Origin: Branchiostoma floridae
Lineage: Eukaryota; Chordata; Leptocardii; Amphioxiformes; Branchiostomatidae
NCBI RefSeq assembly: GCF_000003815.2
Contig: NC_049982.1
Location: 9,368,717-9,417,647 of the forward strand
DNA: 48,931 bases
Direction: 5' to 3'
This document shows positions 20,401 to 35,400 of this stretch, piece after piece. Both the position numbers and the translations under genes were made by a program. A model generated the notes under the pieces. The model was not told the DNA's origin. It did no database searches and saw only the letters and a program-made list of their open reading frames with translations. Every line of letters begins with the position of its first letter. Positions within the stretch are counted from its first letter, which is position 1.

Positions 20401-23400
20401 TTTTCATTTCTTTCTCTGCAATGCATCTGTAAACTCACTGTCTTTCAGACAGTCCAAAGGTACGCAATGTGCTACATGCATTACTATGTTTTTATCACAA
20501 CATATCACAACCTCATCACGCTTTTTATTCTTCCAGGTCCAAGTCCAGCCTTTAAATCCTGCTCAAATCTCTTTATCAAAGGCAAAAGCTGTTCCTTTGT
20601 ACAGCCTAGGTGGAAAACCAGTACCAGAGCAAATTACAGTAATCAATATCTTCAAGTTCTATCAATTCTACGTCTGGTACAGGTAAGTGTCCTCACCAGT
20701 AATTTGATTGTTCCTTTTGGTCCTTCCGGTGTGAGGTCCAGTTGGATGCTGGACTCGTCTGACTCCATGTCCACTGGGGTGCCGTCCTCCACAAACTCTG
20801 CATCTACAACAGCTTCTATCACCTCCTCTTCTTCCTCTAAATCATCACTGGTCAACTGTGTAGACTCCTCTACTGTATCCTGTTCTGTAGCAGCTGTCTC
20901 CTCTTCTGTTCCCACTCCCACTTCCTCAGTTTTGCCTTCCTCCTCCTCCCCACCATTGTCCTGCTCCTCCCCACTACTGTCCTCCTCTTTGTCCTCTTCA
21001 TCCCCCTTATCACTGTGCTTGGTGTCAACACTGGCATTGTTTTCTTCCTGTGTTTAAAAGGGGCACAGTGTGAGGGCACAATTAGTTTGACTGCAAACAA
21101 AAAAAAAACCATCCTGTAGTTTTTAAAGGAATTTGCATTTTCTTTACATGCTAACTTATCTGTGACACAAGCCACATGTGGCACATGTGGTGCTGCTGGT
21201 TGCACCATACAGGTCTGATATCACTATGGAAATACTATGCAGAATAACACTCAGGATGGGCCTCTTTTCCATCAAAAACCTTGATGAATACTTTTCCTTA
21301 ACCTCCCCCTTTTGGTTCTCTTTTCACTCTCTTTCCCTTCCCCCATTCCTTTTCTTATCACTCTGTTTCCTTCCTAACTGTCCTTACTCTTGTCCTCCTC
21401 ACCTTTGCATATTTAGCGGGTCCTGTGATCACCCCCACCCCCATGCAGGCTGGCGCCGGCTCCGGTGGTTTACCGTTCCTGGGTTGGTTACACTTCTGAC
21501 AGGCGGGTTTCTGACACTGCGGACGTGCGGGCCATTGTACGTGTGGGCCGTTGTGCGGCAGGATACAGAGGGCCTCGCCAGGCGCCAGGACCATGGGCGG
21601 CCGGCACTGCTGCTTGCACTGCGGTGTGTTGTGTTGAACAACATGCTGGCAGGCTGGGGAGAAAGAAAATAGCAGACTGTGCATGAGTGCCCCCTAGCAG
21701 AATGGTAATGAACTGTATGACTATGGACTTTGATGATAGTGTTCATAAAGTTGTTGCCATAATGCTGGGACTCTGATACAATGTCAGATATTTCATTGTG
21801 TTGTTCATACATGTATGTAATACTATTTGATATAAACACTCTCTTATACGTTTTCCATTAAAGTACATGTAAGATCATAAAAAAAATACACTATCATGGA
21901 TGGTGAAAATGTTGTTTTCAGGTCCACTGTCTGTATATGTCCTTTGGATTGTAGTCATTCTGCATTTCACATTTTCATAACTTTCTTTTATGATATATTT
22001 GTGCGTGCATTTTCCCTTTTCCCTGCTTTTATTCCAACTGCTGATCAAACTTTTTTTCCATGTCCCCCCCTAAGTCTAAAATCCGACCCTTACGAATGAT
22101 CCTGTTGACGGCGGGAGACTTCTCCTGCGGGCGCACGTTGTAGAACTTCTTGTAGCAGCGCAGGATCCGCAGGGTCTCGAAGGCTGCCGTGTAGGACGGG
22201 TCAATGTCCAGGGCCGTCTCCAGGGACTCCATGGCCTGCTCCATCTGCCCCTTGGCTGCCTTGGCCGTGCCCAGGGTGAAGTGGGTGATGGGCTGGAACA
22301 ACACCGACCACAGTCAGGACTTTCTTCACATTATGGGCATGCTTTCACTGAAACTCCTTTTTAAACTTTTGATTCTGATACAGTGGTCATCCTTCTGACG
22401 GTTTATCAACTCCATCCTAAACTTTTGTTTAAAGTGCTTCCCACACCAGATGGCGCATAGGGCAGCACTCGTCTTACACTTGGAAGGGGTGTTGCTATTC
22501 GATGACCAGATCTTTTGCAGCACTGAATATAAGTACACAATGTACATTTTGTAGATGGCACCAAATTTGCCACTTGTAATTGCAGATCATATTTTTAACA
22601 GTGGATTTTAAGAGCCAAGAGATGCTACATGACTGTATGGGACTATACTATATCAAGTTTTGTTGTTTGACATGTTACCATGGTGATTGGTGGTTTCTAG
22701 GGTAAGGTGGCAAATTTGGGACCGCCTCCGGTAATGTTTGAAAACTAAACAAAAATGTTTGAAATTTAATGATTCTATTTGAAATTTAAGATTATTTATC
22801 TTTACCAAATGTGCATGAATAGGGAATTATATCATGGGTCATGAACAAATCTACACATCTCCTATGGATAAAGTTTCCTTATGCACATGTACAAAGGGCT
22901 ATCTACACTGTACAATGTACAAGTCAGTGTCACCTCTGTGTCGTTGAAGCGCAGGGCCTCGTGTAGCAGCGTGATGGCGTCGTCCACCTTCCCGATCTGG
23001 TGCAGCACATTCGCCATGTTGACCAGCGGCACGTCCGTGTACTGTGACGGCACGAAGTGCAGCGCCCGCCGTATGCACTCGATGGCCTGGTAGGGGTTCC
23101 CCGCCACGCGCCAGTACAGACCTGCCAGGTTAAACAGTGTCCAGAGGGGTTCCGCTTTCTGGAAAGAACAACATCAACGATAATCACTTCTGTAAGAAAA
23201 CTTCAAAAAATAGTAAGGGCATGCAGGAACTGGTAAACTCATCTTTGGTCAGTTTTACCTCATGTTAGTCAGAATACATGAAAGGCCTCCTTATGTTGCG
23301 AATGCCAAATGAAATTCTAGTCATCACTGTATGATATAAATTATCATGCTACAAGGTATAACTGTCCATGGCTATCAATTCTAAGGATGTTATCCTCAAT

Positions 23401-26400
23401 TTATTCAATCGTGGTCTGTACCATGAATACCCATTATTTGAAAAGGCACTTCTATGATTTTCTATACAAGGTAGGGATCAAACACTTCCACAGTTGCGAT
23501 ATGAGAAAAAATTAAACCTATTAGTTAATGATATATGAGATTCAGCTTTATGGAAATGAAAAGGAAATGTGGTTCTAAATACAGGGCCTAAAAAATGACG
23601 GGAAGTTCACCCCTTCTGAAACAGTTTGTAGAACTTAAGACAAAATTTTTCAATGACAATTTATCCATAATGTCATAGCACAGGTGGCAAATGCATTTTT
23701 CTACTAACGATTTTAAGTGTACTTTAAAACATGCAACTTGCATGCAGAATGAAAGGTAAGTATACAGAAAAATCTACACATTTGTCTGACATGTTACTAC
23801 ATACATACATACCTACACACATGTGCTAATTGCATGCTAACATGCTACACAGACATGGTGCAAAAAAATTACACAACATGCAGCACATGCAACTAGACTA
23901 CAGACACATTTGGGGAGGGTATGGGTCAGCTGCAGAAACTCTTCAACCAAAACAAAAAAACTATTCTATTGATTGAAGTAAGTCTTGTAGCATCCTTTTT
24001 ATTTGTGAGCTAAAATGTTGGAAGTTTCCGGCCAAATTTTGAATTCCTTTGTTTTAAAAAACAATCTACAAAGAGCAAAAGTCAATCAAATTGCATCTAA
24101 AAGCGGACTTTAGATGCTGAAAATTGAACTGCTTTTTAATAACTGTGAGTGATTTGCAGATGGTGTGCTAATTATTGTAGCAACATGTTGAACTTTTAAC
24201 CATGGTACAGCTGGTACGTACTGTATAACACAAATACTTTTTGTGAGTTTATGATCTAGCATCTCTACAAAAATCTATACCTTAATCAGGACCTGAATCT
24301 GTATCATATCAAAAGTAGCTTCAAGTGCATGGTTGCCAAATCTACTAGAAATGTTATGCTATATAAATATAATAACCATTGTGTATTTTAAAGGTAAGAA
24401 GTAATCTTATGCTTGTTAGTTTTTCACAGAAGCATGCAGTGTTAAATGGGTCAGGAGCAAAAAGGCCTTCATTTTGAATGAAATGCAACAAAACCGCCCC
24501 TGCAATTTAGTGGCATGATCCAAATATCAGTCACATTTTTCAGCAATGTCAGAATTTGGATCAGTCCACTCAATACACAGGGGTGGTCAGTGTGATTTTT
24601 TTTCCACACAGATGTACCTTGCGCAGGGCCAGATCCACTCTCCTTCCCAGCTCCCGTTCACTTTCTGACCAATCAATCTCACCCTCTGATCTTGTACCCA
24701 GGGTGGCATGCTGCCGCCAAGCCTATACAAATCCCACCACCAACCAGAGCATGCAGCGTAGCCAGGCACGGAACCGCACATACGGCACAAGACAGCAAAA
24801 GAAATATACAGAACTTAAAAAGAAAACATTTAACTGAAGAGGGGGTGGTGGATTCTACCAATTATGTGCCTCCAGCAACAGGATACATTCTATTTCAGAG
24901 TTCATCTCTTTCAAAAGTGATTATGAAAACTGATTTTGAATTTTTTCCAAAAATTTTATTCAAACTAAGAATTTACAATGGAGGCATACGATTGGAATGC
25001 ATCCAACACCTACATCCACCACATGCACGGCTAATACATGCAATTTACATAGAGCACCAAACGAACGTTCACTGCACTGGGTCTACCTGCTCGATAGCTG
25101 ACAGAATACGCTGACCAATTTCTTCGGTGTGAACGTTCTCGGTGGTACGATACGCGGCCAAAATGAGAGGCTTCCATAGTGGTGGTGGTGTGAAGAAACA
25201 ACATACAGTTAGGCATAACAAAGCTGTTAAACTTTGTGGACAGACATGTTCAGTTAGGCCGGTAAAGCAGATACAGCTACATGTAGACACAGAACAAAAA
25301 CTTCATCTTTCTTTAACAATTATAGTTTTTTCAATACATTTCAAATGTAATTCTCCGCATGGTGCAACAGTACAGACACATTTCTTTGCAATACCAAAAT
25401 ATAGAGAGTTTGAAGCCTCTTAATCAAATTGAATGTTGTTTGTGTTGTTTTTTCGTTTAATTTTAATTTTTTTAGAGTTAGCTCTAACAAATGTAGCATG
25501 CTAGTTTTTTAGGAAGAGAAACATTATAATAGATTTTGCATACCGCTTTCATATTGTTGTCCAGGACCTTTTTGGGAAGTTTCTCCCGTTTTCCGACCCC
25601 GTCCACGTGATCGTAGGCAGTCTGTGTGTAGGGGAGGTTGACAACTGTGGTGCAGACCGGTTTGTACCAGGGGAGGGAGTGCTCCTCCTCCTCTGTCAGC
25701 TGTACAGCTTCATTCAACAACTCATGCATCCTGATGTACAGAGATGTACAATCGTTACAATCATCATCAAAAAATCATTATCGTGGACAAGTTATCCGGA
25801 CTACATCCAACCTCTTTCCTCTAAGTTTGCTTAATCAACTTGATCCAAGGCTTGCTGTCTAAAATTTAAGGTGCAACATGAAGGAAAGATGCTGCTAAGA
25901 ATATACAGTATTGAACAACAGTATTCATAATTATCATAAGATTCCTACAATTAAATGAATCAGTCTACAGACTGCATTTTGATGGTCTGTACAATAGTTG
26001 AACGGAACAACAAATTCTTAAGACTTAAGTCAATTTTGACAAATCTGCATTAGTACTCCAAAATTTTATTTTTCTTTCACTACCAGACATGACTTACTGG
26101 AACCCCTTGTTCTCCGGAGGCAGGTAGGTGGTGGGGAACTCGTTCCACCCCGGCAGCCGCTGGACCTTAGCCTCACAGTCCTCTCGACTGGGCCACAGGG
26201 GGTCCCTGTGGGAGGGGGGCATTTTAACAAAACAATTATGATTCTACAATCTTGACGCTTATTCTTTCTTTGTTTCATAAAGTCCACAATAAAGGGCTGA
26301 CAGACTTTTTGTTTTACATCAAGGGAAACAGCCCCAACTGACTTGACCAAAACTTTATAAGTGAGATTTACTGATTATGTCCAAGTCTACATCACCATTA

Positions 26401-29400
26401 TTCAAGATGATCATTCTAGCTACTGTTAAAAGCAACAAAATGCATGACTGACTTGGTAACTGTACAATATTGTTTATGTTGTATGATTGTTATATACAAT
26501 TCCATTTCTGTACAGCAATCACATTCAAGTTTTGTACTGTAGAAAAGTTAATGATATAAGATAGCAAGAAGCCACGTCATCCTACAAGATTCCTGAAGCC
26601 ACTCACCTATACTGGTCATAAGCTAGTTTATCACTAGCCTTGTCTGCAGGAGGTACAGAGTTTGGGGTGGGTGTGCCTACAGGAGGGGTGTCCGGCAGGA
26701 CTGCAGACCCGTGTGGGGGGAGGGGCTGAGCTGGCAGGGGTGGCTTTCTCTCACTCTGTTGAAATAGAATGTTACACAATATATATTTGTTCTTTGCATG
26801 GACGGCATGTAATTTCAATGTTGTGAAAAGTTATTAGTCAAAAGAAAGCCTTCATAAAAAATATGGTACACATGAATAAGGATTTATAAAGCCTTTTGAG
26901 TCATGTCTTAATTCACTAAATGCTGATGTCAATGGATATTTGGTTTTAGTTAGTTTCTATGACATTTGAGAAGTCTGAACTCCACTGACTTCTTCATAAT
27001 ATAAACTTTTCCACATGACATAACAAAGCGCTTCAAATTGTGTAGCACCCATTTAACCTTTTTGTTGTGGGTCTGCAAAATGGAGACTTGATCTGACTAA
27101 TTACTGCTACTAAATGTGTTTTATGACTGCTCACCAGCACTGGGGTGTCCTTGACCTTGGGCGGGATGATGCTGAAGTTACAGACGACGATCTGCTTCCC
27201 GTACTCCATCTTCATGGTGCACTGCTGCTGGTCTTCTTCTGGAACAGATTGCACAGGCGCAACACAGGGTCAGGATAAAAAAAGGAAAATGATCTCGATC
27301 CAGTTTTATCTCATGTGACAACTAAAGGAGTTTATCTTAATAAACCAATCATAAAGAAATATCACTGGTGTAAATGGGTAGGTACATGTACAAAAACAGA
27401 CAGTGCAAAACAGATTTACAGCAGGTAACTATACGAAGAACATCTCTAGATAAACGGGCAATATCAGACATCTGCAAAAACTCCCTTACCCAGCCGCCCC
27501 TCGCGGATACCTTGTCGCTGGTACTGTAGGTGGGACTCGAACTGCAGTGCACGCTGGGACTGCTGGTTGTCGCGCGTGGAGATCTGCTCCAGGTACACCT
27601 CGTGCAGCCGCTGGTAATCCTTCAGTTCACTCAGGGTTCGCTCCAGGGATCTGTGGCAACCAAAAATATTCTAACTGTTCTGTATGTATCAGCGTGAGTA
27701 GAGTGATCATAAGTCATAGCAAAGACTTGAAAAATGGTACTCCTTCAGTTCACTCAAGGTTCTCTCCAGGGATCTGTGGCACCAAAAATATTCTAACTCT
27801 TCTGTATGTATCAGTGCAATGGCTACATGGAAGTGGGTTACTAGAGTGGTCGACTTATATTCTGGCCAAGTCATAAAACAGACTTTAAAAATGGTACAAG
27901 TTGCTTCCTCTGCTTAGTACTCTGCATTTGACAAGGAATATGGAAGTTGAATACACTCCAATATCAGTGGACTAGCCTCCTGCTGTAGAGATGGCACAAA
28001 GTGGCCCAAGTGCTATCGAAACAAGATGGGTGCCAGCCTATGCACCATGTGGTGTAGGAAGGACTAAAATAACTATCATAGTAAGCTAATTCTGCATCAA
28101 CCATTACCAAAGTCTTTCTATCCTCTTTGGCAGATTAGCATCAAAATTCACCGTAAGACTTGAGTCAAAGATCAAACAAAAACATCACACAAAATTTTTA
28201 CACAGCTTCTTACAGATAAAAACTTTGACAAGAAGTAAAAACAGCATCTGAGGCTCTGACCTGTGTTGAGCCTCAAGAGCCTTCTCCAGTTTGAAGTGGC
28301 ACAGCACGGCATGGCGGCGTTTTATGGCAGCATCAAAGTCCCGCTGTAGCTCAATCGTCTTGTCGAAACACTCCACCGATCTGTTGTACTCACTTAACAC
28401 CTGTAGATGCAAGGTCAGCAATTGTTGAATTCTTAAGAACACAAGTCAGACCAACTTTATTTAGGATGGGTTCAGTTCAGGTGAGCCAAAACAGTCCCCA
28501 CACGGAATGGCTTCAGCCATGCTTTTCTACCTTGCAAAAGCATGCATGTCAATATCGTACTTTTAGGCATTTAAGTTAGTGAATTTGGGACACCCCACTA
28601 TTTTAGTAAACTACCTACCATTGTCATCTAGCACAATCATTATGACTTTCCAATATCCCTGCTAGCACAAGGATGAGCCCATAGTTGTCAAAAGTAAGAT
28701 GTTCCCAAACAATGGTGCTTAGTGATTCAGAACAGATCAATGTAGCATGCCTGGCCAGGCTTTGGAGCCTCTGAGTCACACTGTCCACACCAGAATTGTG
28801 ATGACCCGGCATGTTTCCCAGCCAAAATGTTTTCTGGCGTGTCTAATGTACTTTGGGCATGAGACAACTCTTTTTGTCACACATGACTGGATTTCAGGAG
28901 TCTAGATTAGAGGTAACAATGTACAGACTGTGGGACTTTTGATGATGTTGCTTCTTGACATATATCCTATTATTGGGGTGATTTTCTACAAGCTAATGAC
29001 AAAAATACACACTTTCTACCAGTTTTTTGTTGTTGTTTTTTTACTCAAAGTCAGCGGTATGGCCTTATATAGTTAATGAAATTGTTTTGTTCAAATTTGA
29101 ATTCCTGATGATCAGCATAGAGGGAAAGGACACTTACAAAAAATGTAGGACGGACAACATAAGGGAAGACATACACTTCCCCAACAGTGTCAACCCAAAT
29201 GATTGAGGATGCTGGCGAGCTGCCATCAAGCCCCCTCATCTATGTCCAAGCACGTCTAACCCCCACAGGATGGGGAACAACAGACCATAAACTGGATAGT
29301 GAGTGTGGGTGTGATGTGTATCTGTGGCCCATATTATTAGAGAATCATGCAGTTTACACGAGATAGATCTTAATATTACAATTCAGATATTCATTCAAAC

Positions 29401-32400
29401 ATCCACACCATGTCCTTTTTCACTACTATGCTCTAGAGAGATGACAGCCAGGTACGCAGAGTACAATAATATCATTTCTCTAAAATCATTCTTCTAACCA
29501 TGCGAAGAATAACAAATCCAATTTCAAATTGGGATATGTAGTTACTCAGAGAACTCTGGACACAACCAACCAAACCAATCTGTCAGGCTTTACTTACAGC
29601 ATAGACGTTTCCCAGGTGGAAGTATTTGACGTTGAAGTCTCTAGAAATGTCCAGCGAGGCGTGTGTAACAACAGCAGCCTCCTCGGAGTAGCGCGCCCGG
29701 TGGAGGATGTTGGCCAGGTTCAGTAGGGCTACATCTCGGTGCTCCCTACAACAACAAAAAACACTTGCTTTGGTACAGAACAACATAAGTTCCATCAACA
29801 GGAGATGAAGGCAACACAATCAGCACTATCCTTGGATACTCCCTACAACAACAACAACAACAAAAACTTTTTTTTGTACATAAAGACAACATCTCCATCA
29901 ACAGGATTTGAAGTCAACACAATGAGCACTACCCTTAAAACACCATCCAGTGTCATCCAGATGAACTGGATGAGATTACTCCCAGTAAGAATTCTGTGTA
30001 GTTTGATTCCCCCCTACAGTACCAAGTAACAGCACTGGTCTCTTCTGAGTCTAAGATACATCATACAAGTTTGCTTCACTCTCTATTGAGCAGCCATCAA
30101 AAATAAATTCTTGTGCCTAAACTTAAGAAAGCTTTCAACTACACATGTAATACACAACTGAACCTACTTCAACATTTGCACATTTAACCAGCCCGGTGTT
30201 GCATAGCAGGTAGAATAATAAAACAGGGAGACTTTTAATCTTTTGATGGTTGTATTAAACTTTTGAAGCCACAGTTTTAGTTCAATACATTACATGTCCC
30301 CTGACCTGGGTGAGTAGTGCAAGGCACGCCTGGTACACTCGATCATGTTGTTGGCATTTCCCTTGATCCTCCAGTAGAAGGCAGCCAGGTTGTACAGCAC
30401 CCAGGAGGACTGGTTCTGAAATATCAGGGGAAAAAAGCTTATATAACAATCACAATACATGAAGGTTAGACACCACATTCAGATATATAGTAAACTAGAA
30501 AGGTAACATTGGCAAGCAAATATATTTGTGCATAACATTTACCTAATGTCCAGCCTAACAAACTACTGCTTTGTTTATTGTTACTCCAACACATTTATAC
30601 ATTTATCTGTTATAATGGTAACTAGTGTCTCCAGCTGTCAAGCCAGTTGCTACATTATATAATCAGAACACCACAGGGTGTCCACCACTTAATAATACCA
30701 ATAACCATGGATCTTATTTGAAGAAGAAGAAGGAGATGAAACGGCCCGGGAGCAGAAACAAAAATGTTTCCCTTTCCGTGAAGGTAAACATAATCAAGCA
30801 TCGGGACATATTTCCTACAGAATCAGACATGTTGCATTTCACATAGCAACCACAGTCTTTCATCTGTTAATAACTTACTGAAACAGACAGAGGATCTACA
30901 CCTACCCCTCCTGCCCCCGCCTCTGCCCCACCCGGCCCAACATACACAAACACCAACACACACAATCAGATCACACACATGCATACACACACACATCTAT
31001 ATACCTTCTCCATGCCATCAGCGATCCAGTGGCCCAGCTTGGCGAGGTCCTCATTCTTGGGCAGGGCACTCCGCAGACCTGGCTCAGGTAACCCAGTCAG
31101 GTTCTTCCTATTCTGTATGCCCTGTCAACAAAAGTGGATCAGTGCTTTATCATCAAATATAAGTCAATTTAGGAAGGGTAAGTTGGATAACTGTGGACAA
31201 GGTTTGTATCAAGTCGAAGACTTTAATCCCCTTGGTTCATGGTTCTATAGGGCAAGACAATGCTACAAGCAGGCTTTGAGTATCATCCCATCCTGCATAT
31301 CATTGGTATGAAAAAGTCAAAACATATCTTTCAGAGGCTTTACAAGAGATCATCATAATGTTTTCTGTTATTGATGATAATATTTTGTTGTTCTGTATGT
31401 AGCTTTGTAGTACTATTGTCTATGTATATAGCTAGTAGTTGTAATTGTTTGTCATACATTGTACCTTGTGTTATTGTTGAGCAATAAAGTTCATTAATTC
31501 TGAATAGCCTATAATCTATGTGTTTCTTAAGTACAGCCCACGATGCAAGTGACAAGAGTTTCTGCACTTGATCTTGTCCATGTAGGATCCAATAATTCAA
31601 TTTTATGAATTTGTATTGGATGCATCATTGGTCCCCTTTGCCATTGTCAATATAATTAGTACAGTATCTACAGATATCATTTCTCAGGGCTTTGTTCTGA
31701 CTACATCTAAATAAAGTGCACTCCATTGTTTAGTCCATCCATTGGACAGTTCAAAAACAACTAGATATGCATCTTTCATCAGAATGGCAATCTGCCCTTT
31801 TGTCACATAGGCAACATTCCTGTGAAAGGTCATGTGTACACAAGGAAACATTTCCACCATCAACATGTTGTCTGAATGACATTAGAAAACAAATGTTGCT
31901 CCAACAGTTTATTTTCAGTACTTTACTGGGATATCCATGTATTCCAAATATATTCTAGTAAACAATGCAACCATATAGCCAGCGTTGTCGGACAAAAAAA
32001 GAAAAGTCATGTACCTAGCTACTTTGGATAGCAAACATATAAAAAGGGACTTTTCTTTCTTTTTTTCAAGGCTACAATAGTTGTATTGTTTATTAGAATG
32101 TCTTTTGAAGTTGAACATTATATTTGGGTATATTCAAAAGATATTGCAAGTCCGGTAACTAGCTACTTTGGATAACAAACATGTTATGCATGATGTACAA
32201 AGTATGATGTACAGTTGTACATTGTTCATTGTGAGAACCACTTCTTGTTTTCAGTCCGTGAACAAGTCAAAAAACACAACCATTATCATGATGTGATGCT
32301 ATCAGTGATGGAAAAAAAGGTGCCATTATCAGATTAAGTCTTTGTGTGCTCCAGAATTGCCTGAGGACAAATATCTCCAACAATAGCATTAGTCATCATT

Positions 32401-35400
32401 TCAAGCATCTGCTCTATCATACATGCACGTGAAGGCATTTCTTCCAGCAAGAACCAATCCCCAAAAGCAACTCTTTCTTCTCCTTCACAAAAGTCTTCAA
32501 TGTTAGTCATACTGACAAAACAGACAGGTCATTGAACCCTGCACTACAGTCAACAGGAGTACATACTGGATAACAGATTTGCAAACAAACCCTCTGGTCT
32601 ACATGTTGTGACAAAGTTTATGGATTACTGTAAATGCATTTACTTTTATTAGTCTTATTTCACTGTAGGATGAAAAGCAGGTTTTGGTAGAGTCTGAAGT
32701 TTACAGTTACAACTATTCTGTAGTACAGTTGAAATGAAAAAAAAAATATATATATAAATGTATTTGTAAATTATGACATAATTTTGCAGTAAGGAGTCAC
32801 CATGAAAACTGCAAAAATAAAATAAAAGCAGACATTTCAAGAGTTGCAGTAGTTACACCTGTCCCCACCTATGAAATGGATTGTAAAATTGGTCTGTCTG
32901 CACCAGAGGCCATGGGGAAATGGCTATAAGTTGTTGCATCATCTGTTCACACTGATCTTTTCATTGAAATCTTGGCACAATGTGTTAGAATCATCAGGTA
33001 GTTCTCAGACNNNNNNNNNNNNNNNNNNNNNNNNNNNNNNNNNNNNNNNNNNNNNNNNNNNNNNNNNNNNNNNNNNNNNNNNNNNNNNNNNNNNNNNNNN
33101 NNNNNNNNNNGATTTCTGATTTCTAACCAAGACTTATCAGACATGAAGTATGCATTGAATAAAAGGATATAGATCACATAGGACTATAATTGGGTCACTT
33201 ATTACATACATGTACATAACATTTTTTGTTGAAATTGCTAACATGATCAAATTGCCTGTATACTGGTCTGTTGTATTCTTTCATCACAAGCCAGTACATG
33301 ATGAAAGTCGCTTGCTTCTCAAAACTTCTTTTACGCTGCTGTCTGTCCAAAATATATCTTCAATAAACATGTTAACATAACGATGACAAGAAATCGAAAA
33401 CAGCATACCTAGACTCTAGAGATAAAACATTTGTAGGAAATTTCTTGTTTTATTCATCAATGTAAATTTCTCTCTGATCCTGTCTAAATAGATGCATTGA
33501 CTCTCATAAGGAAACAGTCATGCTATAAGACAGGAAATAAGATAACCTATTTTGGTACCTTTCTGGGACCTTTGCCCTAAGACATCCCTAGCATGGGAAA
33601 AAAAGGCACTTTGACCTTGACTTCAACCCCCACTTCCTGCCAGTCTGCAGTTTAGCCATTTACCCCTTCAGTTTCTGCAACTCTACTGTGTTTAAACTAT
33701 ATATAACTTCCTTGGTTCAAATCAACGTGGACTAACTAGCACACATACAGACATACCTTCATCATACCATTTCTTACATGATTGTAACCAAAAACTTACC
33801 TCTAGATGTTCAAGACTATGGATACTGTAGGGTAGGTCCACTATGGATGAACAGATGGGGGTGAGCACTTTGGCAGGCTGTTCCTCCTCCCTGCTGATGT
33901 TAATGTAATCTTCCAACCTGAATGACACCGTCACCATCTTTGAGTTACACAATTTTTTCCTGATGGTACATTTGCATATGTGGGTAAAGTTATTGATAGT
34001 AGAACATTAAAAATACTTACCATTTAAAAGATGGCTATAATCAGTCCAATTTATTGCAATCTATGTTTTATGTTTGTTATAAACAACTTGGATATAACCA
34101 CCATATCATAACATATAACATTGTGACATGACATGTAATTTGTAAAATGTATGATGTAAGTTAATATGTGAGCCAACATATCATTTCATATCATATCACA
34201 TCATATCACAATTGAAACAATTTACAACTGCAGCCAAAAAATGCACCTATTCTGTTTCAGCCAGGAACCACCCACTTAATTTTTACCAATTTGTTCAGAT
34301 GTCTGCAACCTCGTTTATTATTAACCATTGGGTGGGGCAATTTACTGCCAACAGCTTTCTGACCATTGGTGTGTAATTCCAGCTATACACATAAGAATTT
34401 TATTTCATTAATTATTTACATATGAAGAGCCTCTGTATTAATACTAATAGTAAATTATCAAATTAGGTGTATGTCACAGCCAACTTTTTATTACAATAAT
34501 TTTTTTTTTCAATCCACAGGTTAACAATGCCATGTTCAATTCATGGTTTAACTTTAACGTGTCTGCCTGTTAGAAATATTGCCTTTCTCAGGTTCTGTAA
34601 ATGTTATGTTCCCTATTCTATCTAACTCTGTAACCAATAGAGAATTGGTAGCCAAACAACAACTTCAGTGTGCTTAAGGTTAAAATATCTAAATATGACA
34701 TCACCAATAAGTGACATTGATACAGGAGAATATCCGACAAAGTTTACTTCTTGACTTTATAACAATTTGTATCNNNNNNNNNNNNNNNNNNNNNNNNNNN
34801 NNNNNNNNNNNNNNNNNNNNNNNNNNNNNNNNNNNNNNNNNNNNNNNNNNNNNNNNNNNNNNNNNNNNNNNNNAGGGCTCATTGCTTGCATCAAACCCAT
34901 TCCATATGGAAAGCATTTGTGGAATTTTTTCAATATTTTCAGAACTGTAATGCACAAAATGTGAGGTACATGTCAAAGCCCAAATGGCATCGCCAAAGTA
35001 ATATTCTTAACAATAATGACCAGTGTTTATTGAGTATACACACGGGTGATAACACTAATATTACCCACCTAATGCCTTTGTTCTCCAATGGTAACACAGT
35101 GCTGATGTACAAGTCAAAGTCTGTCAGCTGTCGCTTAGCTGCACGGCAGTCTGGATCGGTTTTATAAAAGGTTTGCTCCAAATTCGTTTCCTGAAAAAAT
35201 AAAAGAAAACACCTTAATGACTGTGAGAATATATATTTGTTTATCTCAGGACTGTCTCCCTTGCATCTCTGCCCCACCCATTGTTTGGGGATCCCATGCT
35301 GTTAATTTGTTTTCTTAATTTTTCATTCTGATGACTTTTAAGTTAAGACTTTTAGGCAGAAGTAGTGAGCTTTGTAACTTTGTGAGTATGAAGGTTCCAA

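Noticed and set aside
20293-21057. 254-codon + strand frame rich in serine
   Set aside because: It is the antisense of the Glu/Asp-rich TTC17 exon 19; GA-rich codons read as Ser-rich on the other strand.
30900-31000. CA-rich stretch as a regulatory or CRISPR-like array
   Set aside because: It is simple CA microsatellite sequence next to exon 5 with no regular repeat-spacer pattern.
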